64,000 nt of DNA from Brucella thiophenivorans (GTDB taxonomy: Bacteria; Pseudomonadota; Alphaproteobacteria; Rhizobiales; Rhizobiaceae), in the NCBI RefSeq assembly GCF_002252445.1, contig NZ_NNRJ01000015.1, positions 615,618 to 679,617 of the forward strand. The letters run 5' to 3'. Made by a program: the position numbers and the translations under genes. A model generated the notes under the pieces. That model worked only from the letters and a program-made list of their open reading frames with translations, was not told the DNA's origin and ran no database searches. This document shows positions 8,406-16,115 of this stretch, one piece after another. Position 1 is the first letter of the stretch, and each line of letters opens with the position of its first letter.

Positions 8406-9631
8406 CGACGCAAATTACTATCCGCTCAATAGGTGCGGGGGGCGATGGCGTCGCCAATTTGTCCGATGGCCAGCTTTTTGTACCTTTCACGCTGCCCGGC
8501 GAAGTCGCCAATGTGGCCCGCGACAAGAACCGCGCGACGGTGATGGCACTGCTGGAAACATCTGATGAACGTCAGGACCCGGCCTGCCAGCATTTTGAAG
8601 ATTGCGGCGGCTGTGCTTTGCAGCATTGGCAGGATGAACCTTACCGCGCATGGAAACGCGAACTGGTGGTTTCAGCGTTGAAGGGCCGTGGCCTTGACGT
8701 TGAGGTGGATGCGCTGGTTACTTGCGCACCGCAGTCGCGTCGCCGTGCAACCTTTGCGGTGCGCAAAACCGAGAAGAGCGTTCTGCTTGGCTTTAACCGC
8801 CATCAGAGCCACGAAATCATTGATATTGTCGAATGCGCAGTTACGGTTCCTGAAATTATCGCGCGTCTTGATGACCTGCGCGAAGTAGGCGCGCTGATTG
8901 CGCCGGGTTCAAAGCCATTCAAACTGGCTGCAACCATAACTGAATCCGGCCTCGATCTTGCTGCCAGTGGCTGCGGCACACTCAGCGACGAACAGCGCCG
9001 TGCGGTGACCGTACTGATCATGAAAAAAGGTTTTGCACGGCTTTCTCATGAAGGCGAAATTATCGTCGAACCCAAAAAGCCGATTATTCATTTCGGCAAA
9101 GTGCCTGTTCCAGTGCCCCCCGGTTGTTTTTTGCAGGCAACAGTTGAAGCCGAAGAAGTAATGGTTTCGCTCGTTGTTGCACATCTTGGCAAATCCAAGC
9201 GTGTTGCCGATCTTTTCTGCGGTGTAGGTACATTCGCACTGCGTATTGCGGAAAAATGTGCAGTCCACGCGATTGAAAATGATGCGCTGGCACTCGCTGC
9301 CCTTGATCGTGGCATACGCTATGTGCAGGGCTTAAAGCCTGTTTCGGTTGAACGTCGCGATCTGTTTCGCCGACCGCTGATGCCGAAGGAATTGCTGCCT
9401 TACAATGCCGTTGTCTTCGATCCACCACGCGCAGGCGCTGAAGAACAGGCACAGGAGCTGGCCAAATCCAAGGTAGAAAAGGTTGTTGCAATCTCCTGCA
9501 ACCCGGTAACGCTGGCGCGCGATCTCGCAATTCTGGTGAAGGGCGGCTACCGCATCACCCGCGTGACACCGATTGACCAGTTTCTGTGGTCTTCGCATGT
9601 GGAAACAGTTGTAACGCTGGTGAAGAAGTAA
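8402..9631 (+). CDS. Class I SAM-dependent RNA (uracil-5) methyltransferase, TrmA/RlmD family
   Basis: A 409-residue protein of the TrmA/RumA family that makes 5-methyluridine in rRNA or tRNA. An N-terminal TRAM-like part is followed by the iron-sulfur cysteines in ACQHFEDCGGCALQHW (CX5CGGC pattern), the SAM site VADLFCGVGTFALRIA, and the catalytic block AISCNPVTLARDL with the nucleophilic cysteine. RlmCD, RlmD and TrmA cannot be told apart by eye, so no symbol is given. The start overlaps the tlyA stop (ATGA), indicating translational coupling. A strong symmetrical repeat (copy B) follows and may end the transcript. Confidence 0.9.
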   Translation: MTTQITIRSIGAGGDGVANLSDGQLFVPFTLPGEVANVARDKNRATVMALLETSDERQDPACQHFEDCGGCALQHWQDEPYRAWKRELVVSALKGRGLDVEVDALVTCAPQSRRRATFAVRKTEKSVLLGFNRHQSHEIIDIVECAVTVPEIIARLDDLREVGALIAPGSKPFKLAATITESGLDLAASGCGTLSDEQRRAVTVLIMKKGFARLSHEGEIIVEPKKPIIHFGKVPVPVPPGCFLQATVEAEEVMVSLVVAHLGKSKRVADLFCGVGTFALRIAEKCAVHAIENDALALAALDRGIRYVQGLKPVSVERRDLFRRPLMPKELLPYNAVVFDPPRAGAEEQAQELAKSKVEKVVAISCNPVTLARDLAILVKGGYRITRVTPIDQFLWSSHVETVVTLVKK

Positions 9632-9651
9632 TTCTCAAAGAAAAGCCGGGT

Positions 9652-9751
9652 ATTAGCGTATCACGAAAAGTGTGAAACGGTTTTCGGATAAGATGCGCGT
9701 AAAAACAGATGGTTAGAGCGCCGATCTGATTTAATCAGATCGGCGCTCTAA
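9652..9751. repeat. RIME/Bru-RS-like palindromic repeat, copy B
   Basis: The first half keeps TATCACGAAAAGTGTGAAACG and TTTTCGGATA, a partly decayed stem. The second half is a perfect 19-bp inverted repeat (9713-9731 with 9733-9751), beginning TTAGAGCGCCGATCTGATT. It lies between convergent genes and could act as a bidirectional terminator. Confidence 0.85.
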
Positions 9752-9770
9752 CGCCCGGAATTTTTAATGC

Positions 9771-10199
9771 TTATTGCGCCAGTTGGTCAAAATTCGCAAG
9801 AATTGCCGTCCAGCCTCTGGTGTGACCTTCGCGCTCTTCTTGACTACGGAATTTCACTTGGTTGAGGGTAACGTCTGTTGTGTTGGCATCAACTTCTGTC
9901 AGATCGACTGTCACGACACTGTCGTCCGGCGAATGAGGTGAACTCCAGGTAAATGATAACCGCGAGTGGGGCTTAATTTCCAGATAAGTGCCTGTATGCA
10001 TCACGTCGCGGTCGACTGTGTGCATGAGAATTGAGAAGCGCCCACCTTTCACCGCATCCGTTTTCACATCAGACGGCTTGACGCTGTCGGGTGGAACGCG
10101 CATGAAATTTGCAAGGGTAGATGGCGAAAGCCATGCATCGAAAATCTTCTCCCGTGGAGCAGCGATCCTGCGATTGACTGTCAGTTCAAGCTCACTCAT
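9771..10199 (-). CDS. SRPBCC (AHSA1-like) domain protein
   Basis: A 142-residue protein with the START/AHSA1 fold pattern: N-terminal LTVNRRIAAPREKIFDAWLSP, central KGGRFSILMH and ITYLEIKPHSRLSFTW-like strands, and a C-terminal helix HTRGWTAILANFDQLA. Such proteins bind hydrophobic ligands or act as activators; no substrate can be named. The start is ATG 10199 because AAGGAA lies 6-10 bases upstream and it follows the ArsR stop after 4 bases. ArsR-family regulators followed by an AHSA1 gene are a common bacterial pair. Confidence 0.85.
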   Translation of the reverse strand: MSELELTVNRRIAAPREKIFDAWLSPSTLANFMRVPPDSVKPSDVKTDAVKGGRFSILMHTVDRDVMHTGTYLEIKPHSRLSFTWSSPHSPDDSVVTVDLTEVDANTTDVTLNQVKFRSQEEREGHTRGWTAILANFDQLAQ

Positions 10200-10203
10200 T
10201 TTC

Positions 10204-10527
10204 TTATTCCTTTGAAACGAGTAAATTCTCCAGCGCCTCAAGGCGCAGTTCCCAGACAGACTTCAGTTCCGTGAACCAGGCTTCCACTTCTCGCACTGGT
10301 TCTAGTCTCGCAGCGATGAAATGCTCGCGGCCCAAAGTCTTTCGGGTGACCAATCCGGCCTCTTCCAACACCTTGATGTGTTTGGAGACCGAGTTGAGCG
10401 ACATGTCGAAATGAGCGGCGAGTACAGTCACTTTTGAAGCGCCTTCCTGAACAAGAAGCGTCAAAATATGCCGACGCGTAACGTCTCCGACGGCCTTGAG
10501 AGTATGTGACAAAGCATCATCGTTCAT
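10204..10527 (-). CDS. ArsR/SmtB family transcriptional regulator
   Basis: A 107-residue winged-helix protein. The DNA-binding part shows VGDVTRRHILTLLVQEGASKV, then MSLNSVSKHIKVLEEAGLV with the recognition helix and the wing (TRKTLGREHF). There is no cysteine cluster, so metal sensing is unlikely; this is the non-metal subclass that pairs with AHSA1 proteins. It is the first gene of the two-gene unit, and two copies of a TCAACCAT-type symmetrical sequence lie in its upstream region (10531-10585), suggesting autoregulation. Confidence 0.9.
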   Translation of the reverse strand: MNDDALSHTLKAVGDVTRRHILTLLVQEGASKVTVLAAHFDMSLNSVSKHIKVLEEAGLVTRKTLGREHFIAARLEPVREVEAWFTELKSVWELRLEALENLLVSKE

Positions 10528-10530
10528 TAT

Positions 10531-10585
10531 TCACCCATGAGGTTGAATATACATTATTAAAATCAATAGTCAACCATATGGTTGA
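10531..10585 (-). promoter_or_regulatory. Two copies of a symmetrical ArsR-type operator
   Basis: A perfect 16-bp palindrome TCAACCATATGGTTGA lies at 10570-10585. A related sequence, TCACCCATGAGGTTGA, lies at 10531-10546 with three differences and starts 39 bases away. Both precede the ArsR/AHSA1 gene pair. The spacing and symmetry fit a dimeric winged-helix repressor binding twice at its own promoter. That ArsR at 10204-10527 binds here is an inference from position. Confidence 0.6.
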
Positions 10586-10624
10586 ATATTGAGTTGTTTG
10601 CAATAGCTGTAGATGAAAACAAGA

Positions 10625-10646
10625 AAGGGCGGATTGCTCCGCCCTT
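10625..10646 (-). terminator. Hairpin terminator after the LOG-family gene
   Basis: AAGGGCGGA and TCCGCCCTT form a 9-bp stem with a TTGC loop; on the minus strand it is followed by TCTTGTTTTC. It lies 29 bases beyond the stop of the gene at 10675-11277. Confidence 0.75.
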
Positions 10647-10674
10647 ATCATTTATTCTTGTACTGAAACCGCAC

Positions 10675-11277
10675 TCACATCTTTTCGATAATCGCCGGAT
10701 CGCCTTCATGGGCTTTGCCGTTGGCAGCTAAGATCGCAGGGACAATGTCTTCTGCCCGGTCAATCACGAGCGGCTTTACCTGATGCGCGGTGTGGATAAA
10801 GCCTTCATTCGTCATATGATCAAGCAGCGTCAGCATCGGCTGCCAGAAGCTGTTGATATTCGCAAAAACCATTGGTTTGCGATGCTTGCCTAACTGCGCC
10901 CAGGTCATCATTTCAACGATTTCTTCAACTGTGCCAATGCCACCGGGCAGGGTCACGAAGGCATCCGACTTCTGGAACATGAGATGCTTGCGCTCATGCA
11001 TATCGCCAACAACGATAAGCTCGGTCAGCTCTTTTGCCTTCTCAAGGCTTGCTTCCTTATCGAGCAGAAAGGTTGGAATAATGCCGGTGACTTCGCCACC
11101 AGCCTTCATAACACCTTCAGCAACCGCGCCCATAATGCCGCGCGTGCCGCCGCCATAAACAAGGCGGATGCCATGTTCGGCAAGGGAGCGCCCCAGCGTC
11201 AGGCCCGCTTCACGATAGATTGGATTTAAGCCCGTTGAAGAGCCGCAATAAACACAAATGGATCGAATCTGAGACAT
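10675..11277 (-). CDS. LOG family protein (TIGR00730 Rossmann fold)
   Basis: A 200-residue protein with the lysine-decarboxylase-like LOG fold: N-terminal ICVYCGSS, then VYGGGTRGIMGAVA, and the signature LPGGIGTVEEIVEMMTW (PGGxGTxxE motif). Enzymes of this family release cytokinin bases from their 5'-monophosphates, or more generally hydrolyse nucleotide 5'-monophosphates. The bacterial role is usually unknown. Earlier database labels such as lysine decarboxylase are misleading. It appears monocistronic, with its own terminator. Confidence 0.92.
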   Translation of the reverse strand: MSQIRSICVYCGSSTGLNPIYREAGLTLGRSLAEHGIRLVYGGGTRGIMGAVAEGVMKAGGEVTGIIPTFLLDKEASLEKAKELTELIVVGDMHERKHLMFQKSDAFVTLPGGIGTVEEIVEMMTWAQLGKHRKPMVFANINSFWQPMLTLLDHMTNEGFIHTAHQVKPLVIDRAEDIVPAILAANGKAHEGDPAIIEKM

Positions 11278-11365
11278 AATTTCTTGTGCTACTTTGCGGT
11301 TTCAGCGTCAAGCTTCTACAGTTATAAGTGTTGCTAAGCATAATTTTGACAGGGAGCTTGATGGC

Positions 11366-11713
11366 ATGAAAAAATGGATTTTGGTTGCGGGTCTTTCACT
11401 CATTGCATCGGGTGCTTTCGCAGGAGAGATTACCATCAAGCTTGCTGACGATGTTGATGTAACCGAGAACGCGGTACTCTATAAATGCGGTGATCAGAAT
11501 GTCTCTGCGACCTATTATAACGCCGGTGACAACTCGCTGGTAGAGCTTGAAATGGAAAACAATACCGTCATTGCAGCCAATGTTCTCTCTGGCTCTGGTG
11601 CCAAATATGCGGGTGGCATTTATGTCTGGTGGACCAAGGGCCCAACTGCCGATCTGTATAATCTGATGGACGATCCTGAACAGGAAAAACCAATCAGCTG
11701 TACAGAAGAGTAA
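11366..11713 (+). CDS. MliC/PliC-like periplasmic lysozyme inhibitor
   Basis: A 115-residue protein with a signal peptide (MKKWILVAGLSLIASGAFA, cleavage near residue 19). The mature part matches the MliC domain: YKCGDQNVSATYYNAGDNSLV, then AANVLSGSGAKYAGGIYVWWTKGPTADLY, and a C-terminal cysteine that can pair with the first. MliC-type proteins block C-type lysozyme in the periplasm, and a Brucella PliC of this kind is known. ATG 11366 is chosen because AGGGAG lies about 9 bases upstream and it begins the signal peptide. No lipobox is present, so the soluble PliC type is more likely. Confidence 0.8.
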   Translation: MKKWILVAGLSLIASGAFAGEITIKLADDVDVTENAVLYKCGDQNVSATYYNAGDNSLVELEMENNTVIAANVLSGSGAKYAGGIYVWWTKGPTADLYNLMDDPEQEKPISCTEE

Positions 11714-11827
11714 TTTCACTGCGATAATCATCTAAGAACACGCGCAATTCCGTTCAACTCCTTGTGAGGTAAAGAAAAACGCGATAAACATCGTGGTTAA
11801 TTTATCTCATCTGGAATTCAGGCCGAA

Positions 11828-13081
11828 ATGCAAAACTATAGATATGGTCTTATCGGTGTTGTTCTTGTCCTCGTTTTGGGCGCGGGCGCGTATTATTGGA
11901 ATTCCCTTAAAGTGCAGGGTACTGTGTCGAATTCAGACACGGTTGCAACAGCTCCCGAAGCGGCCAATGTGCCAAAATCTGCGCAAGCCCCAGCAGTGGA
12001 CGCTCAACAACAGTTGCAGAAGCCAGCGGGGGCGCAGCCGCAACAAGCAACAGAACAGGCTGCACCAGTTGCAGCACTCGATGCCCCGAAGGGTGCCAAA
12101 GTGCCGGTTTTCGACATTCTACGCGTTGAACCTGATGGTTCCGTGGTGATTGCCGGTCAGGCGGCGGCAAATACCGACGTGGAAATCATTGCTGGCTCAA
12201 AGGTATTGGGCACTGCCAAGACGGGCGAAAATGGTGATTTTGCCATTGTTCTTGATCAGACGCTTGCGCCGGGCGATCACCAGTTGGTGCTTCGTGCGGG
12301 TGGTGAAGGCAGCAATGTCGCAACATCTACGCAGACTGCTATTGTTTCTGTACCTGATAGTCGTAATGGTCAGGTTTTGGCACTTGTTGAAGAGCCCGGT
12401 CAGGCAAGCCGCCTGATTACCAAGCCGGAGGTGCCAACTCAGTCCGCCGTAGGTTCCTCGCAGCCAGATGCTCAGACAGCGCAAACTACGCCACAGGTGC
12501 AGTCTGATACCGATGCGCCGCTTGCCATTGAGGCGGTCGAAATCGAAGGCGACAAAGTCTTTGTTGCAGGCCATGTAAATGACCCGAAAGCGGGGCAGCG
12601 CGTTGTGGTCAATGCCAATGAAATTTTGCTTGGCTCCAGCGCAATATCGTCCGAAGGCCGTTTTCTGGTGCAGAGCCAGAAGCCGCTTGCAGTTGGCGAC
12701 TATATCATCCGTGCCGATCTTCTCGACAGCACGGGTCGCGTGATTGCAACTGCTCGCGTGCCGTTCCGCCGCGAAGCCGGTGAGAATGTCTCGGCAGTTG
12801 CAACGGGGACAGCAGCTCAGAATAGCGGCGCGGAAGATGCTGCCAGTGGCACACCGTTGCAGAAGGTTGAAGGTTCGGTGATCATCCGCAAAGGTGACAA
12901 CCTCTGGACAATTTCCAAGCGTACTTATGGGCATGGCACGCGTTACACGACGATTTACCTCGCCAATCGTGATCAGATACGTAACCCTGACCTAATTCTG
13001 CCGGGTCAGGTTTTCATTATGCCGCAGCAGCCACTCGGTGATGATGAAGTGCAGCGTCGTCTGCAAGATTCTGCAAACTGA
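11828..13081 (+). CDS. LysM domain protein with tandem Ig-like repeats
   Basis: A 417-residue protein. Residues about 7-25 form one membrane anchor (YGLIGVVLVLVLGAGAYYW); a Gln/Ala/Pro-rich linker follows. Two similar beta-rich modules (about 95-185 and 235-320) share the pattern V.I.GQA...V.I.A....LG....G.F and A.GDH/Y..R. The C-terminal LysM (about 352-400) reads VIIRKGDNLWTISKRTYG and ends PDLILPGQVFIMP. It probably binds peptidoglycan from the inner membrane. This architecture is conserved in Rhizobiales but its role is not established. A strong terminator follows. Confidence 0.85.
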   Translation: MQNYRYGLIGVVLVLVLGAGAYYWNSLKVQGTVSNSDTVATAPEAANVPKSAQAPAVDAQQQLQKPAGAQPQQATEQAAPVAALDAPKGAKVPVFDILRVEPDGSVVIAGQAAANTDVEIIAGSKVLGTAKTGENGDFAIVLDQTLAPGDHQLVLRAGGEGSNVATSTQTAIVSVPDSRNGQVLALVEEPGQASRLITKPEVPTQSAVGSSQPDAQTAQTTPQVQSDTDAPLAIEAVEIEGDKVFVAGHVNDPKAGQRVVVNANEILLGSSAISSEGRFLVQSQKPLAVGDYIIRADLLDSTGRVIATARVPFRREAGENVSAVATGTAAQNSGAEDAASGTPLQKVEGSVIIRKGDNLWTISKRTYGHGTRYTTIYLANRDQIRNPDLILPGQVFIMPQQPLGDDEVQRRLQDSAN

Positions 13082-13110
13082 TGTAAACTCGCTATCTCTA
13101 TTTCGTGAAC

Positions 13111-13136
13111 GCAGTGTCTTTTAGAAAAGACACTGC
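13111..13136 (+). terminator. Hairpin terminator after the LysM gene
   Basis: GCAGTGTCTTTT and AAAAGACACTGC form a 12-bp perfect inverted repeat; a run of T (TTGTTTTTTT) follows within 15 bases. Confidence 0.75.
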
Positions 13137-13155
13137 GTAATCTTGTTTTTTTGAG

Positions 13156-13182
13156 TATAATCGTATATCGTCGATTTACGAT
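13156..13182 (+). promoter_or_regulatory. Candidate -10 box and ArsR operator before the metalloregulator
   Basis: TATAAT lies at 13156-13161. An imperfect 23-bp palindrome at 13160-13182 overlaps it: ATCGTA and TACGAT as outer arms, ATCG and CGAT as inner arms. It covers the expected transcription start and touches the proposed ATG. The layout is that of a self-repressing ArsR promoter; binding is inferred. Confidence 0.5.
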
Positions 13183-13516
13183 GAATATCTCCCTAGAAAT
13201 AATGTCCAATGCTGTTTCAGGCGTGGATGACGATTTGGCAGCGCGCATCTATGCAGCGCTTGGCCATCCCGTGCGTATTCACATTCTCCGACAGCTCATT
13301 CTTGAGGATGCTTGCTGCTGCAAAGACATTGTCGGTCGTCTCGACCTTGCGCAGTCCACCGTGTCGCAGCATCTTAAAGTTCTCGTACAAGCTGGCCTTA
13401 TCGACTATCGGCCCGACCGCCAGACATCACGCTACAGCGTCAACTGGCAGCAACTGACCATCATTCGTTCGCATCTTGCAGCCTTCAGCAACGGCTGCTG
13501 CGAGAAACCTGTCTGA
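13181..13516 (+). CDS. ArsR family metalloregulator with Cys clusters
   Basis: A winged-helix repressor of about 111 residues: LAARIYAALGHPVRIHILRQLI, then DACCCKDIVGRLDLAQSTVSQHLKVL with the recognition helix, and a C-terminus ending in FSNGCCEKPV. The CCC before the recognition helix and the terminal CC are candidate soft-metal ligands, as in arsenite or related sensors. The start is uncertain: ATG 13181 and ATG 13202 are in frame, and neither has a good ribosome-binding site. The Atm1-type exporter gene starts 15 bases downstream, so the regulator most likely controls itself and the exporter. Confidence 0.88.
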   Translation: MNISLEIMSNAVSGVDDDLAARIYAALGHPVRIHILRQLILEDACCCKDIVGRLDLAQSTVSQHLKVLVQAGLIDYRPDRQTSRYSVNWQQLTIIRSHLAAFSNGCCEKPV

Positions 13517-13531
13517 TCTGAAAGAAACATC

Positions 13532-15418
13532 ATGAGTTCCCCCAAAACTGTTTCTGCCGATTCTGGCGAAACGTTCAAAACATTGCGAAATTTATGGCCC
13601 TATATGTGGCCGTCTGAGCGTCCGGATCTGCGCATGCGCGTGGTATGGGCGACGTTCTATCTGGTAATTTCCAAGCTTGTCTTGATCCTCGTTCCCTATT
13701 TTTTCAAATGGGTGACGAACGCGCTGAACGGGCAACTTGATGCTGCGGATTACATTCCGCTCTTTCTCACTGGCGCGGTTATGCTCGTGCTGGCTTATAA
13801 TGCGGCCAAGATCATTCAGGCTGGCTTGAACCAGCTTCGTGATGCGCTATTTGCTAGCGTTGGCCAGCATGCGGTACGCCAGCTTGCCTATAAAACCTTC
13901 GTTCATATGCACCAGCTTTCGCTACGCTTCCATCTGGAGCGACGCACGGGCGGGCTTTCGCGTGTTATTGAGCGTGGCACCAAGGGCATTGAAACAATTG
14001 TCCGTTTCACGATCCTCAATACATTGCCGACTGTGCTGGAATTTGCGCTGACAGCGGTAATTTTCGCATTCGCTTATGGCTTTTCCTATCTGCTGGTCGT
14101 TGCTGCAACTGTCGTGGCCTATACGTGGTTCACGATCAAGGCGAGCGATTGGCGTATCAATATCCGCCGCGAGATGAACGATTCAGATACCGATGCCAAC
14201 ACTAAGGCTATCGATTCGTTGCTCAACTTCGAGACGGTCAAGTATTTCGGCAACGAGACGATGGAAGCCAAACGCTTCGATGCGTCGATGGCGCGTTATG
14301 AAGATGCGGCAACAAAGACATGGACGTCGCTTGGCTGGCTGAACTTTGGTCAGGCTGTGATCTTTGGCGTGGGCATGGCAATTGTCATGGTGATGTCCGC
14401 GCGCGAAGTGCAGGCTGGCACGCAGTCGCTCGGTGACTTTGTTTTCATCAATGCCATGCTGATGCAGCTTTCCATCCCGCTCAATTTCATCGGTTTCATT
14501 TATCGCGAAATCCGTCAGGGTCTGACCGACATTGAGCAGATGTTCGACCTGCTCGATGTGCAACAAGAAGTGCAGGACAAGCCGACTGCTGAGCCGCTCA
14601 GCGTCGACAAGGGCGCAATCCGTTTCAACGATGTGCACTTTGCATACGACGCCAACCGCCCGATCCTTAAAGGTGTGAGCTTTGAAGTGCCAGCGGGCAA
14701 GACGGTTGCGATTGTCGGCCCATCGGGTGCGGGCAAATCCACGATCTCGCGACTGCTGTTCCGCTTTTATGATGTGCAGTCGGGTTCTGTCACGATTGAT
14801 GGGCAGGACGTGCGCGAAGTGACACAGGAAAGCTTGCGTAAAGTCATCGGCATGGTGCCGCAGGATACGGTGCTGTTCAACGATACGATTGCCTATAACA
14901 TTCGTTATGGCCGCACCGATGCGAGCGATCAGGACGTGGAAAAGGCAGCCGAAATGGCGCAAATTTCCCAGTTCATCAAACATCTGCCGGAAGGCTATCA
15001 GGCGATGGTGGGTGAACGCGGACTGAAGCTTTCGGGTGGCGAAAAGCAGCGCGTTGCGATTGCACGCACGATCCTCAAAGCGCCACCAATCCTCATTCTG
15101 GATGAGGCAACTTCGGCGCTCGATACCGCGACGGAGCAGGAAATCCAGTCGGCGCTTGATATTGTCAGCCGTGGCCGCACAACGCTGGTGATCGCACACC
15201 GTCTGTCGACCGTGATCAGTGCTGACGAAATCATCGTGCTGAAAGATGGCCTGATTGCCGAGCGTGGCACGCATCGCGATCTGCTCTTGCAGGATGGACT
15301 TTACGCGTCGATGTGGAGCCGTCAGCGTGAAGCGGATGAGGCAGAAGAACGCCTGCGTCAGGTTCGTGAAAACGACGATATGGGCGTCGTCAGCCGGGGT
15401 GTTCCGGCAGCTGAGTAA
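13532..15418 (+). CDS. Atm1/HMT1-type ABC transporter (fused permease and ATPase)
   Basis: A 628-residue half-transporter. The N-terminal domain has six membrane segments (about residues 35-320). The nucleotide-binding domain carries Walker [10 protein letters not shown] (about 396-404), the Q-loop MVPQDTVLF, the signature LSGGEKQRVAIAR, Walker B ILILDEATSALD and the H-loop VIAHRLSTV. The linker VWATFYLVISKLVLILVPYFFKW and the full length fit the Atm1 group, which exports glutathione conjugates of metals or sulfur species. It directly follows a Cys-rich ArsR regulator, supporting a role in heavy-metal or thiol-conjugate export. The substrate is not proven by sequence. Confidence 0.92.
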   Translation: MSSPKTVSADSGETFKTLRNLWPYMWPSERPDLRMRVVWATFYLVISKLVLILVPYFFKWVTNALNGQLDAADYIPLFLTGAVMLVLAYNAAKIIQAGLNQLRDALFASVGQHAVRQLAYKTFVHMHQLSLRFHLERRTGGLSRVIERGTKGIETIVRFTILNTLPTVLEFALTAVIFAFAYGFSYLLVVAATVVAYTWFTIKASDWRINIRREMNDSDTDANTKAIDSLLNFETVKYFGNETMEAKRFDASMARYEDAATKTWTSLGWLNFGQAVIFGVGMAIVMVMSAREVQAGTQSLGDFVFINAMLMQLSIPLNFIGFIYREIRQGLTDIEQMFDLLDVQQEVQDKPTAEPLSVDKGAIRFNDVHFAYDANRPILKGVSFEVPAGKTVAIVGPSGAGKSTISRLLFRFYDVQSGSVTIDGQDVREVTQESLRKVIGMVPQDTVLFNDTIAYNIRYGRTDASDQDVEKAAEMAQISQFIKHLPEGYQAMVGERGLKLSGGEKQRVAIARTILKAPPILILDEATSALDTATEQEIQSALDIVSRGRTTLVIAHRLSTVISADEIIVLKDGLIAERGTHRDLLLQDGLYASMWSRQREADEAEERLRQVRENDDMGVVSRGVPAAE

Positions 15419-15446
15419 GGCTCTTTGCAGAGATCGAGAATTAAGG

Positions 15447-15472
15447 CATTGTCAGTCTGGGGGCTGACAATG
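15447..15472 (+). promoter_or_regulatory. Hairpin enclosing the start of the anchored putative immunity gene
   Basis: CATTGTCAG (15447-15455) and CTGACAATG (15464-15472) form a perfect 9-bp stem. The 8-base loop TCTGGGGG holds the G-rich ribosome-binding site, and the ATG start (15470-15472) is the end of the 3' arm. Folding would hide the start codon while exposing the ribosome-binding site. An alternative reading is a terminator of the exporter gene, but no T-run follows. Confidence 0.5.
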
Positions 15473-16015
15473 TCACAGATATTTCGGCAAAAAATATTTT
15501 GGAAAAAGACACTCTGGTGGACCTGGAAGGTCTATGAGTTTTTATGCGTTACGATTGTAACCCTTTATATTGCATTTGTGTTCGTTGGTCTGGTTGCGCA
15601 TTTTAACGACAGTTATGTGTTGCCGAATAAAATGGTGGTGAAACGAGTTTTCGATTTCACTCTATATGGCCGACCTGATCTGTTTGCTGCTGATGGCCAT
15701 ACGCTTTTAGCTCGTGATTTGGATATGATGTGTTTTAATGACCGTTACATAGAGGTCTATGCTGCAACAGGTGGTGGCCTCATCGATGGAGAAACAAATT
15801 TACGTGTTTCTCCTCAATACGGTAAGGATGTCAGCGGATTGCACCGCGGGCCATTTAGCTGCAACGGATATTACATCGGATGGGTAGGGGCTAGCTTGTT
15901 GTTTGAGCGTAACCAAGAGCCATCTGAAGGGCCTTGTGATTGGCTCAATTTCTCCAACCCCAATTTGAAAAATCTTGCATGGTTTGAAAAGCGCCGTTGT
16001 CGTTCACGCAGATGA
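15470..16015 (+). CDS. Membrane-anchored protein, candidate periplasmic immunity protein
   Basis: I do not recognise a family. The 181-residue product has a basic, Trp-rich N-terminus (WKKTLWWTWKVYEF) and one membrane segment at about residues 22-44, then a soluble domain of about 135 residues. By the positive-inside rule that domain should be periplasmic. It has four cysteines (88, 131, 156, 177), enough for two disulfides. The gene precedes the MuF/colicin-M-like gene and its N-terminus resembles the 41-residue peptide at 17039. Colicin M immunity proteins are also anchored periplasmic proteins, hence the proposal. Base composition is A+T-richer than neighbouring genes. Confidence 0.55.
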   Translation: MSQIFRQKIFWKKTLWWTWKVYEFLCVTIVTLYIAFVFVGLVAHFNDSYVLPNKMVVKRVFDFTLYGRPDLFAADGHTLLARDLDMMCFNDRYIEVYAATGGGLIDGETNLRVSPQYGKDVSGLHRGPFSCNGYYIGWVGASLLFERNQEPSEGPCDWLNFSNPNLKNLAWFEKRRCRSRR

Positions 16016-16084
16016 AATTCAACTTTCGAGCCTGATAGAAACAAATTTTTGAATAAGTTATCCCCTTAGGATCTATCGCCGTTA

Positions 16085-16112
16085 CCCTCTCAGAAATTGT
16101 AATTTGAGAGGG
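16085..16112 (+). promoter_or_regulatory. Inverted repeat that can sequester the ribosome-binding site of the putative toxin
   Basis: CCCTCTCA (16085-16092) and TGAGAGGG (16105-16112) form a perfect 8-bp stem, extendable inside through the AAATT/AATTT stretch. The 3' arm contains GAGAGGG, the only ribosome-binding site for ATG 16116. In the folded RNA the site is paired, which should lower translation of the toxin-like gene. Confidence 0.5.
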
Positions 16113-16115
16113 CTC

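Noticed and set aside
11294..11365. Longer N-terminus of the lysozyme inhibitor
   Set aside because: The ATG at 11366 has a good ribosome-binding site and begins a normal signal peptide.
14183..15274. 363-codon open frame opposite the Atm1-like exporter
   Set aside because: Antisense shadow of a gene with full ABC motifs; no ribosome-binding site or family resemblance.
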